A stretch of 32,502 nucleotides of DNA from Candidatus Aminicenantota bacterium (GTDB lineage Bacteria; Acidobacteriota; Aminicenantia; Aminicenantales; CALLJL01), in NCBI GenBank assembly GCA_026416195.1, contig JAOAFQ010000101.1:1-32502 (forward strand), read 5' to 3'. A model generated the notes under the pieces. It made no database searches. It saw nothing but the letters and a program-made list of their open reading frames with translations, and was not told where the DNA came from. The translations under genes and the position numbers were made by a program. Below are positions 1 through 7,732 of this stretch, in pieces. How positions within the stretch are numbered: the first letter of the stretch is position 1; every line of letters starts with the position of its first letter.

Positions 1-1741
1 ACTCAGGAGAGGTTGTCTTCCGGACCCAATTAGCCGCCTCGACGAAATTCTTGGAATAAAGGCGAATTTCAGGTCGTTTTATTCGGGAAATGGTATAAAA
101 AACTGTGTTGGGTAAGGATAAGAGACCTATTAAAGTTAAAATAATCACTCTCTTTAAAGCTTTCTGGTGATTTAAGGTTTCTTTTAGATATAAAAGGAAG
201 AAGAGACTTAGGCCAATCAGCCCGGCATAAAAAACATAAATATTCAAAAGATGACGCGTTAGTCTTCCAAGATATAAATTAAATAAGAAAAAATAAGCAA
301 TAGATAAAAAGGAAAAAGAAGCCAAAAAACTTTTAAACCCAGAAGAATCAAAGATTGATTTTAGAGCTCGAGGCCAAGCTAGAATATTAAAACCAAAGGC
401 CCCGATCAAAAAAATTAATGTTGCAGCAAGACCTATTAAATAAGAGGAGGGTTCTTGGGCCTTGCCCATCATGAGCTTAGACCAGGTTTCTTGCCAAGAA
501 GTTAAACGAAGTTCTCTAAGAACGTGAATTATCCAGTCAATAGGTTTTAGACTAAACCGATAGCCCATGATGTCTTGGCTGGATAAAACAGCTGTTAGGA
601 AAAGTGGTAGAGAGAAAAATCCAGTCAGCATCGTAAGAGGAATGAGCTGCTTTTTTCTATTTTGGATTATTTGAATGCTCGTAGACAAAAGAAGACTTAA
701 GGCGACAGGAATAATTAAAAACACTTTAAATTCAAAAAGCGTAGCTAAAAAAAGGCTTGTGGCTACAAGCCATCCGACCTTTGCCTCTCTTTCATACCAT
801 AAAAAGGAATTTAGAGCAGCCAATAAAATGACTAAAGCCGGAAGGAAGGAATTGAGACTGATCAAATCATGGAAATAAAAATTGAAAAAGATATTTCCAG
901 TAAAGGGAGCTTTGAAGAGCCAACAAAAAAGATAAGCCAGGCCGCCAGAGCCGAAGATCACATAGAAACTTCCAAATAAAGTTAAATTGTCAGAATTAAG
1001 AAAATTTTTAAGAAAAATAGAAAGATTCAAGAATAGAAGAAGAGCTAAAAATGTCAGGCCGAATCGATGGCAGACATCAAAAACATCGAGGTGGCCATAA
1101 CGGATAAATAGAGAGAAGAAAAGGTCCATTCCATAGTGATAACTGAGACGGTAACCTGAAGCAAAGGGCAGTTGGGGCGGAAGAGAATGGCTTAATTCAT
1201 GGATGACAGCGATACGGAGAAAGCCGTCATAAAACCTCATTCTTAGAGCGACTTCTCCTGTAGGGAGAAAGCGACCCATCAAAAAATTATCTAAGAGCAA
1301 GATGATAAAAAATGATAAAAAAAGGGCCGACACCCCGATGAGAAAAACTTGGGATAGCTTAGCTGAAGAAAAGCTTAGAGGTTTGCGAAAGACTAATCGT
1401 AGGCACCAGAGAAAAGCGAAAAGAAGCCATAAGAAAAACAAAGCCTCGATTCGAAGCCATCGACTAAATTTAGCGACAATAATCGAGGCAGCGAAGCCTA
1501 AACTGATGGCCAAACTCATGGTTTGGAGGGATGAAGTCGTAATCTTTAGCCAACTAAAAATGGTTAAACCAGGAAATACCACTATTAAGAGGATGAGGCC
1601 AAAAAAGATAAGAGAATGAAGATAGGAAACACCATAAGCTTTGTAAATTAACAAGAGCAAAAACAGAGGGGAAAAAAATAAAGCAATCTTTAGGTTTTGA
1701 CTTGATCTCATTTGCTTGATCGGAGGAAGGTAAGCTCTCAT
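1..1741 (-). CDS. GT-C-like multi-spanning membrane protein (3' end beyond window)
   Basis: An open frame of 580 codons runs without a stop from the ATG at 1741 to the left edge, so the C-terminus is missing. It is almost entirely hydrophobic, with many membrane helices. After about 165 residues a loop reads MRFYDGFLRIAVIHELSHSL, then PPQLPFASGYRLSYHYG. This PP..P.a.G..lsYhYG pattern is typical of lipid-linked-sugar transferases of the GT-C fold (GT39 and DUF2298-like families). The last visible part reads FVEAANWVRKTTSPE, which resembles the start of the soluble C-terminal domain of such proteins. I infer a polyprenyl-phosphate-sugar transferase acting on the outer face of the inner membrane; the substrate is unknown. 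The start is supported by AAGGA three bases upstream. The nearby gene at 1901 is divergent. Plus-strand ORFs inside this interval are shadows. Confidence 0.75.
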   Translation of the reverse strand, partial: MRAYLPPIKQMRSSQNLKIALFFSPLFLLLLIYKAYGVSYLHSLIFFGLILLIVVFPGLTIFSWLKITTSSLQTMSLAISLGFAASIIVAKFSRWLRIEALFFLWLLFAFLWCLRLVFRKPLSFSSAKLSQVFLIGVSALFLSFFIILLLDNFLMGRFLPTGEVALRMRFYDGFLRIAVIHELSHSLPPQLPFASGYRLSYHYGMDLFFSLFIRYGHLDVFDVCHRFGLTFLALLLFLNLSIFLKNFLNSDNLTLFGSFYVIFGSGGLAYLFCWLFKAPFTGNIFFNFYFHDLISLNSFLPALVILLAALNSFLWYEREAKVGWLVATSLFLATLFEFKVFLIIPVALSLLLSTSIQIIQNRKKQLIPLTMLTGFFSLPLFLTAVLSSQDIMGYRFSLKPIDWIIHVLRELRLTSWQETWSKLMMGKAQEPSSYLIGLAATLIFLIGAFGFNILAWPRALKSIFDSSGFKSFLASFSFLSIAYFFLFNLYLGRLTRHLLNIYVFYAGLIGLSLFFLLYLKETLNHQKALKRVIILTLIGLLSLPNTVFYTISRIKRPEIRLYSKNFVEAANWVRKTTSPE

Positions 1742-1900
1742 AATTCCTTAATTGAACTTGTTTTAATTTAACCAAATATTTCTTAAAATTTAAAGACGCA
1801 ACTATTGCTGTTTCTTGGCTCATTTTAATAAAATAAATCGATTTATAAAATCTAGAAGGATTTTTTATTGGTAAAAAATAAACCATAGGGAGTAAATATT

Positions 1901-2857
1901 ATGAAAAAAAGAAAGAAAAGCCACGGTTGGCTCCTTTTCAAAATGATTTTGATGGTAACTCTAGCAATTACCTGTTCCAAACAGCCCGGCTCGAACCCAA
2001 AGGCGAATGATGAACTTAAAGATTTTGACCTTAAGGAAAAAAGAGCTAAAGTTAATGAGACGGTAATTAACCAAAAAAAAGACGTAATTTCAAATATAAA
2101 AGCAGGCAAAAATCAGTATATTTCAGAAAAATATGGCTTTGCTTTTAATTATAATCAGCTTATGATAAATGACAAACCGTCTGGCCACGATGTCATTGAA
2201 TTAAAACATCTAAGTGGAGACAGAGCGGTTATTTCTATAAGAAAACCTGAACCTATAGAGGGAAGTCCAGAAGATTATATTAGAGAAGCCCACAAAGGCC
2301 TGGGTCAAAAGCTTTATACTCGAAAAGAATTTAAACTTGGGAAATATCCAGCTCTTCTCGCCGAATTCAGTCAGGAGGTGATGAAGATTAAAATGAGGGT
2401 AATTGAGCTGACTGCAGTTAAAGACGGTTACTTCTATTCGCTCGTTGTCACCATGGATGATAGATATGTTGATGATGTCCGCCAGGAATTCGATGTTGTC
2501 GTCAACTCCTTTCGTCTCCTTGACACCCAAGTTTCTCTTGAGGAACGGTGGAAAGATGAGTTACCAAAAGATTTTCCCCATGAAGTCCTTCCTCTTTATG
2601 CGGTCGAGCAGATTTATTATGTTTCTGGTAAGTCACTAGCTACAAGTCGACGGCTAACTGTTATTTATGATTCTAAAGAGAGTCGAGAAAACTTAATAAA
2701 CTATTATGAAAGCGTGATGCAAGAAGCTGAACGACTGCCAGCCCAAGGTTCGGCTATAATTAGGGGCATTAAGTCAGGGTATATTATCGAAATTGAGATA
2801 GAATCTTTTGCTTATCTTAAAAAAAGTAGAGTTACCATAAGGATTGCTCTTAAATAA
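1901..2857 (+). CDS. Putative lipoprotein with PsbP/MOG1-like domain
   Basis: A 318-residue exported protein of unknown function. The N-terminus is strongly basic (MKKRKKSHGW), followed by a hydrophobic stretch ending LAITC, so Cys25 is a plausible lipidation site although Thr at -1 is unusual. A charged linker of about 40 residues follows. Residues from about 73 (EKYGFAFNYNQ) to 210 (VVNSFRLLD) look like the PsbP/MOG1-type alpha-beta fold common in bacterial lipoproteins: an opening strand with YGF, a central YPALLAEF-like strand, and an ending in V..SF. The C-terminal 100 residues form a second alpha-beta unit resembling small periplasmic domains. The start follows a good ribosome site (GGGAG, 8 bases upstream). 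It stands alone, divergent from the GT-C-like gene and convergent with the hydrolase at 2877. The family assignment is by pattern only. Confidence 0.7.
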   Translation: MKKRKKSHGWLLFKMILMVTLAITCSKQPGSNPKANDELKDFDLKEKRAKVNETVINQKKDVISNIKAGKNQYISEKYGFAFNYNQLMINDKPSGHDVIELKHLSGDRAVISIRKPEPIEGSPEDYIREAHKGLGQKLYTRKEFKLGKYPALLAEFSQEVMKIKMRVIELTAVKDGYFYSLVVTMDDRYVDDVRQEFDVVVNSFRLLDTQVSLEERWKDELPKDFPHEVLPLYAVEQIYYVSGKSLATSRRLTVIYDSKESRENLINYYESVMQEAERLPAQGSAIIRGIKSGYIIEIEIESFAYLKKSRVTIRIALK

Positions 2858-2876
2858 AGAAAATGGCGAGGCCTAT

Positions 2877-4031
2877 TTAACGGCTCACCATGGAAGCCCT
2901 TAGTTTGTTCATAAACCAGGACCAAAGTTTTTGATGAAATTCTATACTGGGAGGTGATTTTTCTAAAATAGAGCGAGGACTCATTAGCTGCTGATCATCA
3001 GGCCGGAAGCGATAGCGAGCTTCTTTATCCCAAAGAAGGGGAAATTCTGGATGGAATTGAAGGGCTAGAACATTAGGAAAGAATTCGTGTTCTAAAGCTT
3101 CGACCACTTGCCCATCCACTGAAGTAGCAATTATTTTTAATCCTTTGCCAAGCTTTTTAGCTTGCTGATGGTGAGCACTTAGAACGCGTGGCTTTTGGTC
3201 AGGCTTGAAACCTAATTCTCGGCAAAACTTACCTTCAGGAAGAAGCTTGATAGGATGAAGTTCGTAGGCGAAATAATTATTTTTTGAATCGGGATAGAGA
3301 CGATGGTAGGGATTAGTATGCCAAGCTGATTCACCTAAAGCAATTAATTCCTCTATGGTTTTCAAGCCATATATTTCCCAAGTAATATCCTGAGTAAGGG
3401 AACCGCCAGTGGCGACATTGATGCTTTGCCCACCAAGGCAGATACCGAGGATGGGGTAATCTGGTTTCGAAGTCAAAAAGGGCTTGAAATTTTCGTTTTG
3501 ATAACCGCCGAGAAGATGAAACAGAAATGAAAGTTCTAAATAGTGCCGCCAGGGATCTTCGATCTGAGTTAAAAGTGATGTTTTTTCGCCATAAAGAAAG
3601 GGAGGGATATCAGGCCCTCCAAAGAAGATCATCCCGTGAGATTTCTCAAAAATTTTCTTAAACTCTTTTGTCCAAGAGTTTTGGCGAAAGAGATCTTTTT
3701 GGTCGATTTCGGCTTCAATTCGATGAAAATGAAAATTAGATAAATGTTTTTCTTTTATAAACCGGATGGATTCACCATATCGGGTCTTTTCTAAGGAATG
3801 AAAAACACCGATGACGATGATTTCCTTCAAATTGATAAAGCCATTATCTTCTAAAGATAAAAGAGCTCGCAAAGTACCTACGGAAGGATAAAAGATGACT
3901 AAATGAAGTTGATTCTTTATCTCTTCGTTTGAAGCTTTGTCAAAATATCTTTCAATAGGTTGGGAAAATAAACCATGAATTAGAAAGAAAAACAAGAGAG
4001 AAAAGATTATTAGGCTCTGTTTTCGTCTCAT
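2877..4031 (-). CDS. Exported class-I glutamine amidotransferase-like (peptidase C26) hydrolase
   Basis: 384 residues with an N-terminal signal peptide (MRRKQSLIIF followed by a hydrophobic run, predicted cleavage near LFSQ, about residue 24). The core matches gamma-glutamyl hydrolases of the PuuD/C26 type. It has FFGGPDIPPFLYGE at 136-149 (family pattern GG.D..P..YGE), the nucleophile elbow GICLGG with Cys198, the substrate-loop motif SAHHQQA at 285-291, and the catalytic HPE with His327 and Glu329. The known family reaction is hydrolysis of gamma-glutamyl amides; the substrate here is not evident. Export is unusual for PuuD itself but occurs in related secreted C26 proteins. The 40-190 region is longer than in PuuD and holds an extra alpha-beta segment. 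The start has a strong AAAGGAG site. It is a single gene, convergent with 1901-2857. Confidence 0.82.
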   Translation of the reverse strand: MRRKQSLIIFSLLFFFLIHGLFSQPIERYFDKASNEEIKNQLHLVIFYPSVGTLRALLSLEDNGFINLKEIIVIGVFHSLEKTRYGESIRFIKEKHLSNFHFHRIEAEIDQKDLFRQNSWTKEFKKIFEKSHGMIFFGGPDIPPFLYGEKTSLLTQIEDPWRHYLELSFLFHLLGGYQNENFKPFLTSKPDYPILGICLGGQSINVATGGSLTQDITWEIYGLKTIEELIALGESAWHTNPYHRLYPDSKNNYFAYELHPIKLLPEGKFCRELGFKPDQKPRVLSAHHQQAKKLGKGLKIIATSVDGQVVEALEHEFFPNVLALQFHPEFPLLWDKEARYRFRPDDQQLMSPRSILEKSPPSIEFHQKLWSWFMNKLRASMVSR

Positions 4032-4117
4032 CCCTTCACTCCTTTGGTCAGATTTTTTCTTTTAAAGATTTCTAAATTTTTTCCCAAGTCCCCAAGTTTA
4101 AACGACAGTTTATTAAT

Positions 4118-5638
4118 TCAAGAGAAAAGCAGCGACCGAGCCGCTTGAGTTAACATAACGTTGGCTAAATCAATCTTATAGGCGTTTTCGCTCATAGGTC
4201 GGGCTTCCTTTAAAGCCTCAAAAGCGGCCGCCGCTAAGATCGAAACTACGGCAAAGTTCCAGCTGCCTCTTTCCGTGAGTTTAATATAAGGCAACGGAAT
4301 TTCTTTTTTGCCTTCTTTAAAAGGAATCTTTGCCTTAGCTTCAAGACCAATTAGGACAGGGGCGAAGTCGCTTGGATGAACGAGGTGGCATAGACCTTCA
4401 CCGAAAATCGCATGATAATTATTACTGCCCTGGATAGCAAAGCAACGAGGGCCACCCTTTTTGCGACAGGGGAATAGAGGATCGCGAAAATACCAGCCGC
4501 GAGGTTGCTGACAGAGATTGCCACCAATTGTTCCAACATTTCTAAGTTGAGGAGAACCGACCGATTGAGCTATCAGTTTCAAACCGATACCTTGACTTTC
4601 AGCCGTTAACCGATTGGCCATGCGGCCGACTTCATGGGTAGCTACTACCTTTATCACTCTTATCTTTCCTGTTTCGATCTCGGCTTCGACCTCAGCGAAG
4701 TGAGCTCCAAAGGGGTTTAAGGCGAAATTGGCCGGCAGGTCGTTCCTTTCTCTGTAAAATAAAGCTAGACCAATTGAGGGTGTTGTTTGGCTCTCGCCAG
4801 AAAAAAGGGCCCAGGGATAATCGGTATCGCCAATGCGGATGTAGATATCTCTAGGATCAAGCCCAAGAGTCTCGGCATTAATGGCAGCAATAAATGTTCT
4901 AGTTCCAGCCCTGATATCTTGATTTTCGCAGAGAGCCTTAACTCTCCCCTCAGGATGTAACTTTAAGTCTGCTAAGGTTTCTGGAACTTCAGTTTCCCAC
5001 CAAATTTGGGTAGCCATACCTATTTCCTGACGAATGTTACCTTTGGCCTGGCCCGGGGTTTGATTTCTTTTTGACCAACCAATAGCTTCTTCGCCCAGAC
5101 GATAGCACTCTGTAAGTCCCTTATATGAATAAGGCAGCCCCCTATTAAGAACCCGAACTAACTGGTCTCTAACCCTAAAAATTGCTTGAGTGGAATCCCA
5201 GACAGTGAGCCGACCATCTTGCCCATAAGCCAGACTAGCATGGGTTTCAGTTAGATAATGAACCTCAATAGTTGTGAGATATGTTTTCTCTAAAATTACC
5301 TCGGCCTGGGTTTCGCCCTTTATAATATTTCCCCTTGTATCTTCAGGAAGTTTTTGAACATTAGGTGAAGCAAGAACCTGCGGGGCTTCCTGTTCCTTAG
5401 CCTTGCTTTCCGAAACCGCGGATGGGAGGAGCTTATATTCTGCGTTAATTAAATTCAAAGCTTCTTTGGCTTTATCGATGGTAGCGATCGCGGCCACTGG
5501 CTCTCTAATATATCTTATTTTTCCTGTGGTTAGTTTAATTGCCGCTTTTTCGCATGGGTAATTTAAAGCAACCGAAAAGTTAAGGCTGATAACTTCATTG
5601 GCCGGATAGGGCGAGCGAAGAATTTTTCCATAAAGCAT
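4118..5638 (-). pseudogene. Xanthine-dehydrogenase-family remnant: molybdopterin subunit fused to FAD subunit fragment
   Basis: A 506-codon frame made of pieces of two subunits. Residues 1-164 are the hammerhead region of the molybdopterin subunit (LYGKILRSPYP, IREPVAAIA, TVWDSTQAIFRVRDQL). From 165 (NRGLPYSYKGL) the sequence jumps far downstream in the family; the segment that normally carries GGFGGK is absent. Residues 235-350 retain NQDIRAGTRTF and FGAHFAEVE...HEVGR. At about 350-353 (AESQGIG) it switches to the middle of an FAD/CoxM-type subunit (SPQLRNVGTIGGNLCQQPR, YHAIFG, HPSDFAPVL). It then skips from SWNFAVVS to the subunit's tail (ENAYKIDLA). The N-terminal FAD-binding half is missing. 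The junctions are in frame but the active site cannot be complete, so this is very probably non-functional. The ATG at 5638 is not a real start; it follows the in-frame TGA described in the next entry. Confidence 0.82.
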
Positions 5639-5641
5639 GTC

Positions 5642-5830
5642 TCAGAAATGAAAATCTTGGGTATAAGGGGCCTTTCCAGAGACAATTAGGCAGCCATAAC
5701 CTCTTGGAATTTTCTTTCCGACATATCGAAAGTCAGCTGAAAGTAACTGTTGCTCCTGAGCTTGGCCTTCTTGTTTAGCTACTGCTTCCAGATAAGTGAA
5801 GCCATCAAATTCAAGATAATGATTTTTCAT
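5642..5830 (-). pseudogene. N-terminal fragment of xanthine-dehydrogenase-type molybdopterin subunit, cut by TGA
   Basis: A 62-codon fragment that begins like the large molybdopterin-binding subunit: an acidic leader, then RYVGKKIPR (family R.VGKP.PR), then GKAPYTQDFHF. The family continues with a P or E and then DMLYG. Here the next codon is TGA, and the same frame goes straight on with DMLYGKILRSPYP in the 4118-5638 entry. This is therefore a single gene interrupted by one nonsense codon, not two genes. The ATG at 5830 overlaps the end of the iron-sulfur subunit frame by 20 bases, which preserves the usual small-large-FAD subunit order. The TGA is not at a cysteine or active-site position of the family, and no hairpin suggesting selenocysteine insertion stands out. 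Confidence 0.8.
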
Positions 5831-6392
5831 AGCCGCTCTCTTTTTTGAAAAGCCAAAGCTTTGACGTGGTCAAGATTTTAAGTTGGTTGCTGCAGCGACA
5901 GAGATTGCCACTAAGACCTGTCTTTATTTCTTCTAGAGAGGGTGAAGCTTTCTGATGAAGCCAAGCTAGGGTGGCCATAATAAAGCCTGGGGTGCAAAAA
6001 CCACATTGATAACCATCATGATCAATAAAGGCTTGCTGGATGGGGTGAAGCTTTTCTCCCTCAGCTAAACCTTCAATTGTTAAAACTTTTTTACCTTCGA
6101 CAAGGACAGTCCACCCTCCGCATGAACCGTGGTTACAAATGCGCTTAGTTGCAGCAAGATGCAATTTTTTCCGAAGCAAATCCAAAAGGATGTCTTGAGG
6201 ATCGACTTCGAGGGTAATTTTTTGGCCATTAAGAATCTTATATTGAAGAACCTCTCCTTCTTGAGTGGTTAGACAAGTTGAAGCCGTTTTGACTATAGGG
6301 GCGGTAACTGCTGTTTCCCCTGCCTCTTCCCTAACCTCCTTAAAGAACTCACGACGAGAAATTCCCTTTATGTTTTTCTGATTATCCGCCAT
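5811..6392 (-). CDS. Degenerate (2Fe-2S) small subunit of xanthine-dehydrogenase family
   Basis: The protein resembles the two-cluster iron-sulfur subunit of molybdenum hydroxylases. The N-terminus has a twin-arginine-like SRREFFK but lacks the hydrophobic stretch that should follow. The ferredoxin-like domain should carry C-x4-CG-x-C and then a fourth Cys about 12 residues on. Here it reads CNHGSCGGW (third Cys replaced by Trp), and the segment with the fourth Cys is deleted, GKKV running directly into LTIEGL. The second, helical domain keeps both pairs: QCGFCTPG and NLCRC. So one cluster has lost two of four ligands and the other looks intact. The best start is ATG 6392, which follows GGGAG; an in-frame TTG at 6404 lies 12 bases further up. 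It is upstream of, and overlaps, the broken large subunit. It is probably a decaying gene although still open. Confidence 0.72.
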   Translation of the reverse strand: MADNQKNIKGISRREFFKEVREEAGETAVTAPIVKTASTCLTTQEGEVLQYKILNGQKITLEVDPQDILLDLLRKKLHLAATKRICNHGSCGGWTVLVEGKKVLTIEGLAEGEKLHPIQQAFIDHDGYQCGFCTPGFIMATLAWLHQKASPSLEEIKTGLSGNLCRCSNQLKILTTSKLWLFKKESGYEKSLS

Positions 6393-6412
6393 TAACTCCC
6401 TCAAATTTATGG

Positions 6413-7078
6413 TTAAGCCCTAAAAATGATTAGGATGCCAATTCCGGCTAAAAAAGAAAAAGGCGCTAAAGCTCTTTTTATCCAGGGATTTGAATAAATA
6501 AGGCCTCCTTTTTCTTCCAAAATAAGAAGATTTCGGCCGAGAAAAAGCCCAGCTGGAAAGGTCAAGGCTGAAAGAGAAATGGCCAGGTGAGCATAGTACA
6601 AAGAAAGAGGATAATTTGTTCCTGGAACCACACAAGCAGAAATTCCAGTGACGTATTTAACAAGGGGAAAAAGATTGACTGCGGCAAGAGCCATGAATGC
6701 CCCGGACATGAGCTGACTTCCAAAGTTTTGTTGCCAGCTTTGGCTGAAGAAAGTTATAATTATCCAGAAAGCAAGGCCTTCCATCAGAAAAGCAAATAGA
6801 GGATTGGCGACCGCTCCATGCTGAATTGGAAGGGATAATAAAAGAGCATCAACTAACTTAAATAGGCTAGCTAAAACGACCATTAAGAGGATGGTTAAAC
6901 GAGAACGGTTATAACTAAAGGCAATAGCGAGAAAGAAAAAAGCCAGTCCGGTCATAATTGAACCAGAGATGGAACTGGCACACTGTCGCAAGTAAATTCC
7001 CAAAAAGCATTCAGAAATTCCCCAAATAGTCCCTAGAAGGACAACAAAAGGCCAGCGATTAGAGGGGCTAGAGTGCAT
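6413..7078 (-). CDS. Small polytopic membrane protein of unknown function
   Basis: 221 residues with about six or seven membrane helices and short loops. Notable conserved-looking stretches are LLGTIWGISECFLG in the first helix and HGAVANPLFAFLMEGLAFW in the middle, the latter containing polar residues inside the membrane. I do not recognise the family; the small size and helix count are compatible with an ECF-type S component or another small-molecule transporter part, but nothing proves it. An excellent ribosome site (AGGAGGGAAGG just before ATG 7078) supports the start. It lies 20 bases upstream of the degenerate molybdenum hydroxylase genes on the same strand and was probably their operon leader. 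Unlike them it shows no sign of decay. Confidence 0.7.
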   Translation of the reverse strand: MHSSPSNRWPFVVLLGTIWGISECFLGIYLRQCASSISGSIMTGLAFFFLAIAFSYNRSRLTILLMVVLASLFKLVDALLLSLPIQHGAVANPLFAFLMEGLAFWIIITFFSQSWQQNFGSQLMSGAFMALAAVNLFPLVKYVTGISACVVPGTNYPLSLYYAHLAISLSALTFPAGLFLGRNLLILEEKGGLIYSNPWIKRALAPFSFLAGIGILIIFRA

Positions 7079-7283
7079 CCTTCCCTCCTGTATTTCTGTT
7101 TAATTCTTTGCCGATTATAGAATTAAACCATCATCTTTGCAACCTATGGCCTCTATCAGAAGTTAAGCTCACCTTTTCAAGAGTTTATTTGACTCGAAAA
7201 TGTCTTATTATTCGGTAGCTAAATTTGTGAAAAAGAAAAAAATGGGGAATAATTATTATAGGCTTAGGAAAAAGTAAAGGCGA

Positions 7284-7553
7284 ATGAAGGAATATTTTTT
7301 TCGGAAAGTTGTAAACTTACTTGGACCGAATGAACCAATAGAGGTAATTTGTTATTGTGGCTACAAAGAAGAAGAAACGCCTCGCGAAATTATTATCAAA
7401 GATCATAAATTTCGAGTGGAAAATGTCCTCGAAAGAAGAAGAGAGAGGCGAGGTCGAAAAATAATAGATGTTTTTATCTGCTTAATTGACGACGTCATTG
7501 TTTGGCTGGAAAGACCTGAAGGTGGCAATTGGAAAGTAAAAAAAGTTAATTAA
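7284..7553 (+). CDS. Small conserved-looking protein, unknown function
   Basis: An 89-residue protein, basic and beta-rich in appearance. A short IEVICYCGYKEEETPR segment with two cysteines is followed by a strand-turn-strand stretch (HKFRVENVLERRRERRGRK), and the end reads IDVFICLIDDVIVWLER. The pattern of a charged ERRRERRG turn between hydrophobic strands suggests a small beta-barrel, but I cannot name the family. The start is preceded by AAAGG at close spacing. It lies between the divergent 6413-7078 gene and mfd, and is separated from mfd by about 180 bases, so it is probably its own transcription unit. Confidence 0.6.
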   Translation: MKEYFFRKVVNLLGPNEPIEVICYCGYKEEETPREIIIKDHKFRVENVLERRRERRGRKIIDVFICLIDDVIVWLERPEGGNWKVKKVN

Positions 7554-7627
7554 TTTTTTATCCATAAAATTGATGGGATTATGAAATTTAAATAAAATTT
7601 TTTTTATGCTCTCATCCTCTGGATAAT

Positions 7628-7656
7628 CTGATTAAGAGGAAAAATCTTGCTATAAT
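7628..7656 (+). promoter_or_regulatory. Possible sigma-70-type promoter for mfd
   Basis: A perfect TATAAT lies at 7651-7656. Seventeen bases upstream is CTGATT (7628-7633), a poor -35 match. It would give a leader of about 70 bases before the mfd start at 7733. Only the -10 box is convincing. Confidence 0.3.
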
Positions 7657-7732
7657 TTAAAGTAATATCATGATTCTAAAGGAAGAAAAGGGTTAACATA
7701 ATTTTTATAGATTTGAGTAACAAGATTGGAAA

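Noticed and set aside
735-1325. Suspected frameshifts in poly-A runs of the GT-C-like gene
   Set aside because: Recounting the homopolymers (seven A at 1317-1323 and seven A in the run near 750) gives one uninterrupted reading frame; the first impression was a counting error.
675-1619. Plus-strand ORFs of 67 and 105 codons
   Set aside because: They lie opposite a continuous minus-strand membrane-protein frame open to the window edge, are rich in Lys/Arg as expected for antisense of hydrophobic codons, and have no ribosome sites.
5639-5641. In-frame TGA as a selenocysteine codon
   Set aside because: The position is a variable residue before DMLYG, not an active-site site, no SECIS-like hairpin is evident just after it, and the surrounding gene has several deletions, so a nonsense mutation is simpler.
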